From assembly GCA_030427805.1 (NCBI GenBank), contig JAUICP010000001.1, positions 1-64,000 of the forward strand: DNA of 64,000 nucleotides. The letters are read 5' to 3'. The notes under the pieces are model-generated. The model had not been told where the DNA came from, made no database searches, and saw only the letters and a program-made list of their open reading frames with translations. The DNA comes from Bdellovibrionia bacterium. Its GTDB lineage: Bacteria > Bdellovibrionota > Bdellovibrionia > Bdellovibrionales > JAGQZY01. Shown here in pieces: positions 8,809-17,450 of this stretch (position 1 is its first letter; the number at the start of each line of letters is the position of its first letter). The position numbers were made by a program, and so were the translations under genes.

Positions 8809-10326
8809 CTATAAAGGTTCGTAGTTGAGACCCGTCATTTGATTGTTCGGATCAAATTCAGTGTGATCTTCTAAGCTTGCCACGGGTACCGTACAGTAAA
8901 AAACTGCAAAGAAGGCAGTTGGCCGGTCATTACCCGACTTACCCATCCCGCCAAAAGGAAGCTTAGAACTTGCACCATTGGTTGTTCGATTCCAGTTAAC
9001 TAGGCCCACTTTCGCTCTTTTAACAGCTTGATTATAAAGTTCTTTATTTTTCGTGAAAACTGAAGTGACGAGACCAAATCCAGTACAATTGTTGATTTCC
9101 ATAGCTTGGTCAAAATCATCGACTGTATAAAAGGCAACGTTAGGACCAAATATTTCATTGGTTTGATAGACCGACTTTTTGTTAAAATCTTTGACCCGCA
9201 TAATTGAGGGCGTAACGTAGTTACCTTTGTTTTTCAACTCGAGAACTTTACCCCTCATTAACCGCTCTGCATTTTCCCTCAATCCAATTTCTTGAAAACG
9301 AATGTACTTTTCGACAGCGCCCTCATCAATCAAAGGCCCCATAAAAACATCTTCTTCGGCCCAGTGGCCAATCTTTATTTTTTTAGCAGACTCGTAGAAT
9401 TTATCTATGAATTGATCTGCAATTTTTTTGTGAAGAATAATTCGACTCGTACAAGAGCATCTTTGTCCGGCAGTAACAAAACAACCTACAAGATTTTCAT
9501 ATATGGCCTTGTTCATATCAGCATCATCCCAAACGACAGCGGCGTTTTTTCCGCCCATTTCGAGTGCTAACATTTTCCAGTAGTGAGTCATGGTCTTTTC
9601 TTTAATTTTTAAACCAACATCATAAGACCCTGTAAACAAAACTCCATCGACTCGGTCGTGATCTACTAATTTTTTACCCGTCTCGGCCAAACCTTGAACC
9701 ATGTTAAAAACACCGGGGGGCAAATCAGCTTTTGCTACAAGCTCCGCATAAAGCTGGCCCGTGGCAGGTGTTAGCTCGGATGGCTTGAAAACAAGTGTAT
9801 TACCAGTAATGAGTGCTGGAACAATATGTCCATTGGGTAGATGTCCCGGAAAGTTAAAAGGACCCAAGACCACAAAAACACCCCTTGGCTTATAACGGAT
9901 GTATCCATCTACACCTGGTAAGGCATTTTCAATTTTATGCTCTTCGATCAGCTTCATCGAATGTTCAAGAGTGACGTCAAACTTAGCGAGCATGGCCTTG
10001 GCCTCGCCCTTTGATTCCCAAAGGGGCTTACCCGTCTCTCTAGAAATCACTTCAGCAATTCTGTCTTGATTGTCTGCAAAGACGTCTCTAATTCTTAAGA
10101 CAGCTTTTTTTCTGACGTCGTAATCGAGTTCCGACCACTCACGAAAGGCATTATGGGCTGACTCTACAGCCCGATCGACATTTTCATAGTTACAGCGAAT
10201 ATCGATAACTTCATCTTTAAAGTCAGAGGGACTCTTTTTTGAAAACTCATCATCAACGCGCTCGTTAGTAATAAATCGACCATTGATATAATCGCCTTTA
10301 AATTCGATTTTTTCATACGTGGCCAT
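8809..10326 (-). CDS. astD: N-succinylglutamate 5-semialdehyde dehydrogenase
   Basis: A 505-residue cytoplasmic aldehyde dehydrogenase that oxidises N-succinylglutamate semialdehyde to N-succinylglutamate with NAD+. The ALDH core is complete: PFNFPGHLPNGHI near 157-168, FTGS near 231, catalytic base Glu256 in LEMGGK and nucleophile Cys290 in TAGQRCSC. The PFNFPGHLPNGHIVPAL segment is characteristic of AstD among ALDHs. Its place nine bases after astA supports the assignment. Length is slightly above the usual 490, with the extra residues near the N-terminus. It is the fourth gene of the operon starting at 14103. Confidence 0.94.
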   Translation of the reverse strand: MATYEKIEFKGDYINGRFITNERVDDEFSKKSPSDFKDEVIDIRCNYENVDRAVESAHNAFREWSELDYDVRKKAVLRIRDVFADNQDRIAEVISRETGKPLWESKGEAKAMLAKFDVTLEHSMKLIEEHKIENALPGVDGYIRYKPRGVFVVLGPFNFPGHLPNGHIVPALITGNTLVFKPSELTPATGQLYAELVAKADLPPGVFNMVQGLAETGKKLVDHDRVDGVLFTGSYDVGLKIKEKTMTHYWKMLALEMGGKNAAVVWDDADMNKAIYENLVGCFVTAGQRCSCTSRIILHKKIADQFIDKFYESAKKIKIGHWAEEDVFMGPLIDEGAVEKYIRFQEIGLRENAERLMRGKVLELKNKGNYVTPSIMRVKDFNKKSVYQTNEIFGPNVAFYTVDDFDQAMEINNCTGFGLVTSVFTKNKELYNQAVKRAKVGLVNWNRTTNGASSKLPFGGMGKSGNDRPTAFFAVFYCTVPVASLEDHTEFDPNNQMTGLNYEPL

Positions 10327-10335
10327 CGAGTCCTC

Positions 10336-11352
10336 CTAATCTATTAAAGAGTAAAAGACTTCCATTCCTTCTTCAACTCCTAGGGTCTTTCTTAGGCTTT
10401 CAGGTAGCATAATCTTGCCATCTTTTACATTGATAGAAGACGCTGCCGCGCGAAATTGACCATTTATGGTACAACCTATAAGAGCTTGATCATCAAAAGA
10501 TGGCTTGCCTTTAGTTTCAACTTTTGCCCACTTGCCTTTAGCAACAACACTAATTTCTTTTAGAGGACAGGCATAATGAGGTCCTCCGTCAAAAGGATCG
10601 ACCTCATGGGTATATTTAAATCCAATTTTTTCGAGTAAATGCTGGGCCGGCTTCGTTTTTGTTCCCACTCTACCAACAACAAGTCTCGCCTTAGATTCTA
10701 ATAAAGTTAAGTAGATATCTTCTTCTGGAAACAAGCTTGAAATAAACTCTTTGTGATTCTGACTAAGCATATCGGCTTCTTGATAGGGAAGCCCCGTAAA
10801 ACGCCGCCCAAGAGCCTCCCAAAAATCACTGCGGCCGTCATTATCAAGGGGCGGAGTTAGCTCACAAAGAACCCGCTCTTCAAATCGCTCGGGATACATA
10901 CCCATAAAAACAAACCGAGATAAACTAATGAGACGCCCTAGTTTTTCCGGCCTCCTACGGTAATGATAGTCGATAAGGAGGCCACCGATTTCAGTCGGCC
11001 CATCCGTGTCAGCATGAAACTTGAGCACCTGATGAATAAAGCCAACACCTAGATCTTCTGAAAAACGATTTCTTTTTTCAATTTTGAAAAAATTATGGGG
11101 AGAGTTTGGAGTCCCGTGTTTTGCCATAATCAAAGAGGTACCCACAAGATTCTCGTTTTCTAGGTCTTCTAAAATAAACAAATATTCACACTCTTCTTTT
11201 TTAAGAGTGCCCGAGAACGAATTGACACTCCTCTCGATTTTTTCCCTCAATACCGATTTATCGTCAGGTAAATTTAGAAGAGTAAATTGCTTTGCCAAGG
11301 CATATAGATTATCTAAATCACTTTCTTCTGCTTCTCTAACAATGAAACTCAT
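10336..11352 (-). CDS. astA: Arginine/ornithine N-succinyltransferase
   Basis: A 338-residue GNAT-fold enzyme that moves succinyl from succinyl-CoA to the alpha-amino group of arginine or ornithine, the first step of the AST route. Family stretches seen include the GLL(I/L)DYHYRRRPEKLGRLIS region, CELTPPLD, FWEALGRRFTGLPYQEAD near the middle and KIGFKYTHEVDPFDGGPHY in the C-terminal half. Length is the family norm (about 340). It overlaps no neighbour but sits 3 bp from the M20 gene upstream and 9 bp from astD downstream. AstB, needed for the arginine branch, is not in this window, so ornithine may be the real substrate here (inference). Confidence 0.95.
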   Translation of the reverse strand: MSFIVREAEESDLDNLYALAKQFTLLNLPDDKSVLREKIERSVNSFSGTLKKEECEYLFILEDLENENLVGTSLIMAKHGTPNSPHNFFKIEKRNRFSEDLGVGFIHQVLKFHADTDGPTEIGGLLIDYHYRRRPEKLGRLISLSRFVFMGMYPERFEERVLCELTPPLDNDGRSDFWEALGRRFTGLPYQEADMLSQNHKEFISSLFPEEDIYLTLLESKARLVVGRVGTKTKPAQHLLEKIGFKYTHEVDPFDGGPHYACPLKEISVVAKGKWAKVETKGKPSFDDQALIGCTINGQFRAAASSINVKDGKIMLPESLRKTLGVEEGMEVFYSLID

Positions 11353-11355
11353 AAA

Positions 11356-12693
11356 TTAGCCTTTTAATACTTCTGAATAGAATTCGATGGCTTTTTCAAG
11401 GTGTGCAATCTCAACATGTTCTTGGGGAGTGTGCCCACTGATCTCGAGAGATCCTGGACCAAATACGACACAATCTACTCCAACCCGGCTAAATACATTG
11501 GCTTCACAGGTTGTAGACTGTGTATGAAAATCTGATTTTAAATCGACCCGCTGGGCTGCCTTAACACAAAGTTCAAACACACCGGTCTTTTCTTTACTAC
11601 TACTATCATAAGGAGGCTTGTAATCGACAATTGTAAAATTTGAATCAACCGATGCACAGGTTTCTTTAAGCTCACTCATCCAAGAAAGATAATTGCTTTC
11701 ATCGACCCTTGGAGGAATGCGAACACAACCTTTAATAAGCACATCGTTTTCTCGGGTTTCTATTTTACCCAGATTAAAAGTCGTCATTGGTGGATCGAAA
11801 CGTTCGTCGATATCCTCATCAAACTTTTTTTGCAAATCGATTATTTTATCGTAAATAGTTTTCAACTTACTGAGTAGCGTATCTTCGATCTTAGAGTTTA
11901 AATCGATTTCAAGAAATGCTTGATTGGCAACGGTGTTGTAATTAACGCCACCTTCTAACTCCATGATTGCTATTCCCTCTGGCATCTTCATTAAATGCTC
12001 AAACATTTTCCAGATGGCATTTTCATTGAGGTCTGAAGTTGCTGAGTGACTACTTTGACCAGAAAAAATTCGGCTCTGGGTAGAGATACTCTCTTCATCA
12101 TCGTGATTCGCTCTAAATTTTATTTCAGAAGGACTAAACGGAATTCTCAGCTCAACTAATGCCATTCCTTTGCCCGCATGTACCAATTTTAAATCTGTCG
12201 CTTCTCCGACAAGGGCTCCCTTAACCTGAAGCCTCTTCTTTTTCATGAGCTTAATAGCTCCAACCATACCCAGCTCTTCTCCAAAGGTTCCCGCTAAAAC
12301 AAAGGACTTTTTGATGTTTTCAAGTCCCACACGGCGAATCGCTTCGAGCTTACACAAAAAATCTAATTTTGCTTCGACTGCCCCCAAGCCATAGAGTTTG
12401 TTTTGGTAGATTGTGGCCTGATAGGGATTGGAGCCAGTGCGGTCCCACAAACCAAAGTTACCCGGGTCTCGCGTATCGAGATGGGTCTGCAAGAGTAAAT
12501 CGTATTCATTCTTTTTTCCGTTACTTGCAATGATGTTTGCCTGATCTAAGCCATTGTACCTTTCGTCGAGCACCTCTACATCAAGACCGACGTCGGCACA
12601 AACCTCCCGCGCGGCCTCGACAATTTCTCGAGAGCCCGCATGTGGAGAGCTATCGATACTGATAAACTTTTGGCATTGTTCAATAAAATCCAA
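11356..12693 (-). CDS. M20-family deacylase (ArgE/DapE-like), possible succinylglutamate desuccinylase
   Basis: A 445-residue zinc hydrolase of the M20 family. Metal and catalytic motifs are seen in order: LLLQTHLDT (His ligand), GLGAVEAK, GTFGEELGMVGA (general base Glu and a ligand), GEATD, and the C-terminal GHTPQEHV His. The lid domain holds GQSSHSA. The residue that bridges both metals is normally Asp (GxGxxDxK); here it is Glu. Family members remove acetyl or succinyl groups from amino acids. Sitting between the aminotransferase and astA, it is the best candidate for the last step, N-succinylglutamate to glutamate plus succinate, replacing the M14-type AstE. That role is inferred from context. 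Confidence 0.88.
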   Translation of the reverse strand: MDFIEQCQKFISIDSSPHAGSREIVEAAREVCADVGLDVEVLDERYNGLDQANIIASNGKKNEYDLLLQTHLDTRDPGNFGLWDRTGSNPYQATIYQNKLYGLGAVEAKLDFLCKLEAIRRVGLENIKKSFVLAGTFGEELGMVGAIKLMKKKRLQVKGALVGEATDLKLVHAGKGMALVELRIPFSPSEIKFRANHDDEESISTQSRIFSGQSSHSATSDLNENAIWKMFEHLMKMPEGIAIMELEGGVNYNTVANQAFLEIDLNSKIEDTLLSKLKTIYDKIIDLQKKFDEDIDERFDPPMTTFNLGKIETRENDVLIKGCVRIPPRVDESNYLSWMSELKETCASVDSNFTIVDYKPPYDSSSKEKTGVFELCVKAAQRVDLKSDFHTQSTTCEANVFSRVGVDCVVFGPGSLEISGHTPQEHVEIAHLEKAIEFYSEVLKG

Positions 12694-12711
12694 GCAATTT
12701 CCTCGCCCTGA

Positions 12712-14103
12712 TTACAATTCGAGGAGGCTTTTTTCCATTACAGACACTGCCTCGTCAATTTGCTCATCGGTGATGACCATAGGAATTAAGAACCGAGCTC
12801 TAAAAGGACCCCTACCACAACCGAGTGTGATAATTCCGTTTTTATAAAGAACTTTGAGAAACTTCATCATCGTTTCTTTGCTTCCATCACCCGGAGTGTA
12901 AGCGAGCATTAAACCTTGATTCACTATCTGAGAAATTCGCCCCTTACATGAGCCCTCTTCTAGCTTTAGCAAACCCTCTTTAAAACGCTCGCCAATAGCA
13001 ATACAGCGCCCATTTTCTCCGAAATAATTTTCTTCTTCCATGATACGGAAAATTTCTAAACCAGCATGCATAGCCGGGGTCGTTCCTGCAAAGGTACCCG
13101 CCACGAGACCTGGCTTCGGTGCATACTCGTCAGTAAACAGAGTCGCACCAATTTGCGCTGTCTTTGCAATTGTTACGATGTCGACATACTTTTCAAAGCC
13201 AAGAGTTTGAAAAGCGTAGGGTTGCCCCGTTCTCAAGAAGGTCTGTACTTCGTCGGCCCAAACAGCAATACCTTCTTTTTTACAAATCTCCAGCATGGGC
13301 TCAAAGTAGCCCTTATAGGGAATACGATATCCCCCTTCACCGAGAATCGGCTCAAACACAAAAGCCGCAATGTCACCTTTGTTCTCTTCAAGGTGTTTTT
13401 GAAAAACCTGAAGGCTTTGTTCTTTATCTTTATTCTTTAAACTCGTCTCTGGATCGAACCCTTCGGCAAAGGGGACACGTAGAACTTCGTGATATTCAGG
13501 AAGCCCTTGTTTGTAGTTGGGGTTGTCAGTGACCTCTGCCATCATCGTCGAACGACCAGCAAAGGCATTTTTCATAGAAATAATTTTTTTAGCTGGCGTG
13601 TTTTTTTGCCGAGCCATTTTTAATGCGTTCTCGTTGGCCATTGTTCCGCAAGTCGTCAGCCAGGCATGTTTTAAATTCGAGCCCTTGGCCATTTCTACTA
13701 ATTTCTTCTTGAAGTAGAGATATTCTTTATTGGCTTGAAGGTTTCCATGATTAAGAACATCAGACATGGCTCCCTGGAGAGTTGCGCGAATCACAGAGGG
13801 ATTGCTATGGCCCTGAATGTGTACACCAATTCCGTTAATTAAATCCATTTTTATTGAACCATCTTCAAGCTCTACATAGGGGCCGTTACCGATACCCGTT
13901 CCGATATAAGGGTAAAATAATGGGCGCCCTCTATATTTTGCGATATCGTCGACGAGCTGTGAGTTTGACGCCTGAAACTCTTCTTGGGGTTCCCTAATTC
14001 CTGTAACCTCAGAACTATATTTTTGAATTTCAGCAACAACTTCATCGAGTTTTTTATTGATCACTTCAGATTGGTCTAATTTATGGCCCAGCAAATCGGA
14101 CAT
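12712..14103 (-). CDS. Class-III PLP aminotransferase, probable succinylornithine aminotransferase
   Basis: A 463-residue fold-type I aminotransferase. The PLP lysine lies in TIAKTAQIG, the preceding cofactor Asp in VWADEVQTFLRTG, and the phosphate-binding part in TCGTMANENALK. The omega-aminotransferase group includes ArgD, AstC, GabT and lysine 6-aminotransferases. As first gene of an operon with astA and astD, it most simply converts N2-succinylornithine and 2-oxoglutarate to succinylglutamate semialdehyde and glutamate. It is about 50 residues longer than AstC because of an N-terminal extension of roughly 45 residues. A Shine-Dalgarno (AGGGG) lies 6 bp before the ATG. Exact substrate uncertain; class certain. 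Confidence 0.9.
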   Translation of the reverse strand: MSDLLGHKLDQSEVINKKLDEVVAEIQKYSSEVTGIREPQEEFQASNSQLVDDIAKYRGRPLFYPYIGTGIGNGPYVELEDGSIKMDLINGIGVHIQGHSNPSVIRATLQGAMSDVLNHGNLQANKEYLYFKKKLVEMAKGSNLKHAWLTTCGTMANENALKMARQKNTPAKKIISMKNAFAGRSTMMAEVTDNPNYKQGLPEYHEVLRVPFAEGFDPETSLKNKDKEQSLQVFQKHLEENKGDIAAFVFEPILGEGGYRIPYKGYFEPMLEICKKEGIAVWADEVQTFLRTGQPYAFQTLGFEKYVDIVTIAKTAQIGATLFTDEYAPKPGLVAGTFAGTTPAMHAGLEIFRIMEEENYFGENGRCIAIGERFKEGLLKLEEGSCKGRISQIVNQGLMLAYTPGDGSKETMMKFLKVLYKNGIITLGCGRGPFRARFLIPMVITDEQIDEAVSVMEKSLLEL

Positions 14104-14131
14104 TTTGCACCCCTTTTACAAAAACTTCCAA

Positions 14132-14160
14132 ATCCTAATGATACTCTGATGTTGTGACAA
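14132..14160 (-). promoter_or_regulatory. Probable sigma70-type promoter of the ast-like operon
   Basis: On the minus strand TTGTCA (14155-14160) is separated by 17 bp from TAGGAT (14132-14137), five and four matches to the consensus boxes. The start codon follows about 29 bp downstream with its own ribosome site. Confidence 0.5.
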
Positions 14161-14209
14161 GGCACAGAGCAAAGCTAAGAAGACCCTACAGAGGACTTGT
14201 TTAGTCGAT

Positions 14210-15070
14210 GTGAAATCCCTACACTATTACCCTATGGCAAAGACGATTTTCATTATTATTTTAAGCCTTTCTTTTCTGGATAACTCTTGGGCCAGATCCA
14301 AAGAGGAAAGCCCCCAGTTTTCATTTGAGAAAGGCCTAGAGCAAGTCAGCGATCAAAACTATCGAGACGCCATCAAATTCTTTGACCAAGCCCTCTACCT
14401 AGAGCCCAGCAACCCCGACATTGCCTATAATTTGGGCGTAGCCTATATCTACGAAAAGCAGTTCGGGCCTGCGATTGCCTACCTGAGATACGCCATTCAC
14501 CTGAGTCCCTTTTTTGGCTCGGCGCGCAACGCCCTAGAAAAGGTTTACGAACTCTCCAATACCCAGACGGCCTCAGAAGATCTTACAGAATTCGAGGTCC
14601 TTCGTGAGTACCTCTTGGGTCGGTGGCCTCGAACGGTATTTATTTTTCTTCTTTGTTTTAGCTTCCTATTCTCTGGGTGGTTTCTAATCACATGGTTAGG
14701 AAACCGAAAGAAAGCCAAAATCGACGAACTCGAAGCCCCGCCTTTTCCTCCCATCGCCGGGGCCCTCATTGCATTTTTTATTTTAACCCTGGTGCTCGCT
14801 GGCTTAAAATTTGTCGATGAAGCCTCTGATCGAGGAAGTATTTTACCCAAAGAGGTAGACCTTCGATCAGGTCCCTCAGAAGATTTCCCTAAAATTGCGC
14901 AAATTTTTGAAGGCTTCGATGTCATTATTAAAAGAAAACAAAAAGACTGGGTACAGATCGTCCACCCTGGGGGATATTCCGGTTGGGTTCCAAAGAATTC
15001 TCTTTTAGAATATTCAAACAGAGGAAGTCATCGTGAATTATATCTGGGAAAATATACTAAAGAAGAATAG
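14210..15070 (+). CDS. TPR and SH3-domain membrane protein (BatE-like)
   Basis: A 286-residue protein with an N-terminal hydrophobic signal or anchor (residues 10-25), a TPR region at about 35-120, two membrane segments at about 143-163 and 180-200, and a bacterial SH3 domain at about 215-275 (EVDLRSGPSE, then DWVQIVHPGGYSGWVPKNSL). This order resembles BatE-like proteins and other envelope scaffold proteins. The start is GTG at 14210 or ATG at 14234, which leaves a cleaner signal sequence; neither has a strong ribosome site. The next gene overlaps its end by 38 bp, so translation is probably coupled. Role unknown; binding of partners at the membrane is inferred. Confidence 0.82.
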   Translation: MKSLHYYPMAKTIFIIILSLSFLDNSWARSKEESPQFSFEKGLEQVSDQNYRDAIKFFDQALYLEPSNPDIAYNLGVAYIYEKQFGPAIAYLRYAIHLSPFFGSARNALEKVYELSNTQTASEDLTEFEVLREYLLGRWPRTVFIFLLCFSFLFSGWFLITWLGNRKKAKIDELEAPPFPPIAGALIAFFILTLVLAGLKFVDEASDRGSILPKEVDLRSGPSEDFPKIAQIFEGFDVIIKRKQKDWVQIVHPGGYSGWVPKNSLLEYSNRGSHRELYLGKYTKEE

Positions 15071-15608
15071 AAAAAAGGACTCTCTTCGAACTTGCCTTAA
15101 ACTCAACTATCTTTTTCAAGATCTGTCTAGCCGAGAGTTAGATCTCGTAGCGAACATAATACACAAAAGAACTTTTCACACCGGGGAACCCGTGTTTCAC
15201 CAAGGTGAAATCGGTGTTGGCATGTATATTATCATGCGAGGGTCGGTAGACATTTACTTGCACGACAATCAAAGAATGGATCAACAAGAAAAAATCTTTG
15301 TTACGCGCCTTGAAGCTGGGGATTTTTTTGGTGAACTCGCCCTTATTGAAGACAATAGCATTCGTACAGCAACGGCCATTAGCCAGAATGAAAGCCTTCT
15401 CATCGGGTTTTTTCGACCGGATCTTCTTGAAATTGTAAATCGGAGTCCCTCTTGCGGATCTAAAATTATTCTTCGGCTCTCCGAAGTTCTCGGTCGCCGA
15501 TTGATTGAAACCACCGATAGAGTTTCCGAGCTCGGAAAAGAACTCAAAGAACTACAAGCCTTTACTAATGAGGAATCTCTTGGAAACAAGACGCCTTTTA
15601 CGACGTGA
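15033..15608 (+). CDS. Cyclic-nucleotide-binding-domain protein
   Basis: A 191-residue cytoplasmic protein made almost wholly of one cNMP-binding domain (residues about 22-140), with GDFFGELALIEDNSIRTATA as phosphate-binding cassette (Glu and Arg in the usual places) and a C-terminal helical tail likely to form a coiled coil (residues 150-180). There is no DNA-binding helix-turn-helix after it, so it is not a full Crp-type regulator. The start is GTG with GAGGAAG five bases upstream. Overlaps with both neighbours suggest an operon with the AI-2E-family permease, whose activity or site it might control (inference). Confidence 0.88.
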   Translation: MNYIWENILKKNRKKDSLRTCLKLNYLFQDLSSRELDLVANIIHKRTFHTGEPVFHQGEIGVGMYIIMRGSVDIYLHDNQRMDQQEKIFVTRLEAGDFFGELALIEDNSIRTATAISQNESLLIGFFRPDLLEIVNRSPSCGSKIILRLSEVLGRRLIETTDRVSELGKELKELQAFTNEESLGNKTPFTT

Positions 15609-16653
15609 ACGATATGTTCGCTTAGCCGCTGTGCTCATGATCATTGCCAGTGCCCTTGTGATAATTCTTGCTGTCGAGAATTTATTGGCCTCTTTTGTTT
15701 TAGCTTTTGTTATCAATTATCTGCTCGATCCGATCGTTGATGCTTTCGAAAGAAGAGGGCTACCTCGTACTTGGGCCATTGTAATCCCCTTTTTGGCCCT
15801 TGCCATCGTGATTGGAATAAGTATTTCACTCTTGGTTCCATTGATAAGCGATCAAATTAGAAATTTAGATTCAGAATTTCCCACCATGAGAAATCAATTG
15901 GCCGCGCTCATTACCAAAACCGAACATAAACTCCAAAGCTATCTCAACATTCAGGAGTTTTCGTTTTCAAAAGAGATAAACAATTGGCTCATACAGAGCT
16001 TTCAGTACTCAACTCACCTTGGCGTGTGGTTGCAAAACTCCTTAACGACCATGATACTTGCCCCATTCTTTGCTTTCTTTATGCTTCTCGATGGTCGAAA
16101 AATTTCTAGAAGTCTTTTAGCTCTTGTTCCAAATAATGTGTTCGAGATGTTTTTGAATATCCAGTACCAACTCAATGATCAAATCGGTGGATTTATTCGA
16201 GCCCGACTCTTTGAAGGCCTCATCGTTGGCGCCGTTGTATGGCTCGGCCTACAAATCATGGGCTTCCCCTATGCCGGTCTTATTGGCCTTGCTGCGGGTG
16301 TGACCAATTTAATACCCTATGTCGGACCTATCATCGGAGCTCTGCCCGCAATGATCATTTGCTTGGTGGCAGACGATCCCATTATTACAGACTCAACTAC
16401 GATCGATCTGGTTTTGGTTTCAGGAGTTTATTTGATCGCCCAGCTGATCGATATTATTTTCATCATCCCCCTCGTTGTTGCAAAAATAGTGAATCTCCAC
16501 CCGGTGACAGTTTTGCTCGCCATCATCATTGGTGCACAGGTTCTCGGAATTCTCGGTATGATTATTTCGATCCCCGTGGCAAGTGCTGTTAAGTTGGTAT
16601 TTTCAACACTTTACAGACACCTGGTTGCCTTCCGCGGTCAGAGTTTATTTTAG
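15568..16653 (+). CDS. AI-2E family transporter (PerM/YdiK type)
   Basis: A 361-residue inner membrane protein of the AI-2E exporter superfamily, whose members move diverse small solutes or act in Na+/H+ exchange. About eight hydrophobic segments are seen, with the family-typical central periplasmic region (residues 80-150) and the conserved GLAAGVTNLIPYVGPIIGALPA near residues 255-275. The ATG at 15568 gives the usual N-terminus; a TTG at 15505 would extend it by 21 residues into the previous gene. It overlaps that gene by 41 bp. The actual substrate cannot be read from sequence. Confidence 0.9.
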   Translation: MRNLLETRRLLRRERYVRLAAVLMIIASALVIILAVENLLASFVLAFVINYLLDPIVDAFERRGLPRTWAIVIPFLALAIVIGISISLLVPLISDQIRNLDSEFPTMRNQLAALITKTEHKLQSYLNIQEFSFSKEINNWLIQSFQYSTHLGVWLQNSLTTMILAPFFAFFMLLDGRKISRSLLALVPNNVFEMFLNIQYQLNDQIGGFIRARLFEGLIVGAVVWLGLQIMGFPYAGLIGLAAGVTNLIPYVGPIIGALPAMIICLVADDPIITDSTTIDLVLVSGVYLIAQLIDIIFIIPLVVAKIVNLHPVTVLLAIIIGAQVLGILGMIISIPVASAVKLVFSTLYRHLVAFRGQSLF

Positions 16654-16712
16654 CTCTGCTTGGCTGACACTATATTGACCCGGTCTCAGCGGAGAAGTAG
16701 ACTGTCCGAACT

Positions 16713-17450
16713 ATGAAAGTTTTGACTCTTTGCTTCATTTCCCTCGTGTTTTTGGCCTCTTGCTCTAGTATGGATGAGTCGACTGACCCTTCCACTGCAG
16801 AAGGTGCTTTTAAGTCAGCTCAAGCTCTTGAAAAAGATGATCGCTTTGAAGAAGCCATTATCAAATATCAAGAAGTTAAGAACCAACATCCTTACAGCAA
16901 GTATGCTAACCTGGCGGAGCTCGCCATAGCTGATGTTCACTTTAAGCGAGAAGCCTACATTGAAGCTCAAGGGGCCTATCAGCTTTTTAAAGACTTCCAC
17001 CCAAAACATCCAAAAATCGATTATGTCACCTATCGCCTGGGACTTTCTTTTTTCATGCAGCTCCCAGCCACGATCGATCGCGACCTTTCAATCGCCGAAA
17101 AAGCAATTCTCTACTTTTCAGAAGTTCAAAAGAGCTATCCCAATTCTAGCTATGTCAAAGAAGCTAAGCAAAATCGCATCGACTGTTTAAAAATGCTCGC
17201 CGAAAAGGAACTCTACATTGCCGACTTTTATTTCAAGCGCGAGTCCTGGAAAAGTGCTCTCGGTCGGTACGAAGATATGCTTCGAGTTTATTCAAAACTT
17301 GGTTACGATGCGCGGGCCATTTACGGTGCAGCCGTTAGCGCCCATAAAGCTGGCGAAAGAACAAAAACTCAACAGTACCTCAAGCGACTTCTCAACCAAT
17401 ATCCGACTTCTACTGAGGCTAAAAAAGCACGACAGGAGATCAAACTGTAA
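16713..17450 (+). CDS. bamD: Outer membrane assembly lipoprotein BamD
   Basis: A 245-residue lipoprotein, subunit of the BAM complex that folds beta-barrels into the outer membrane. The signal peptide ends at the lipobox FLASC (Cys17), and the rest is five TPR-like pairs. Family features are seen: the YQEVKNQHPYSKYA start of the first repeats, YVTYRLGLSFF, the SIAEKAILYFSEVQKSYPNSSY helix and ELYIADFYFKRESWKSAL. Length matches BamD (about 245). The next gene begins in the stop codon (TAATG), showing translational coupling with the TPR protein. Confidence 0.95.
   Translation: MKVLTLCFISLVFLASCSSMDESTDPSTAEGAFKSAQALEKDDRFEEAIIKYQEVKNQHPYSKYANLAELAIADVHFKREAYIEAQGAYQLFKDFHPKHPKIDYVTYRLGLSFFMQLPATIDRDLSIAEKAILYFSEVQKSYPNSSYVKEAKQNRIDCLKMLAEKELYIADFYFKRESWKSALGRYEDMLRVYSKLGYDARAIYGAAVSAHKAGERTKTQQYLKRLLNQYPTSTEAKKARQEIKL

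Noticed and set aside
8809-10326. AstD read as a general betaine or glutamate semialdehyde dehydrogenase
   Set aside because: Motifs near residues 157-173 and the direct link to astA favour succinylglutamate semialdehyde.
13066-13532. Plus-strand frames of 122-124 codons within the aminotransferase
   Set aside because: Antisense to a clearly real PLP enzyme; composition rich in Arg, Cys and Ser and no ribosome site.
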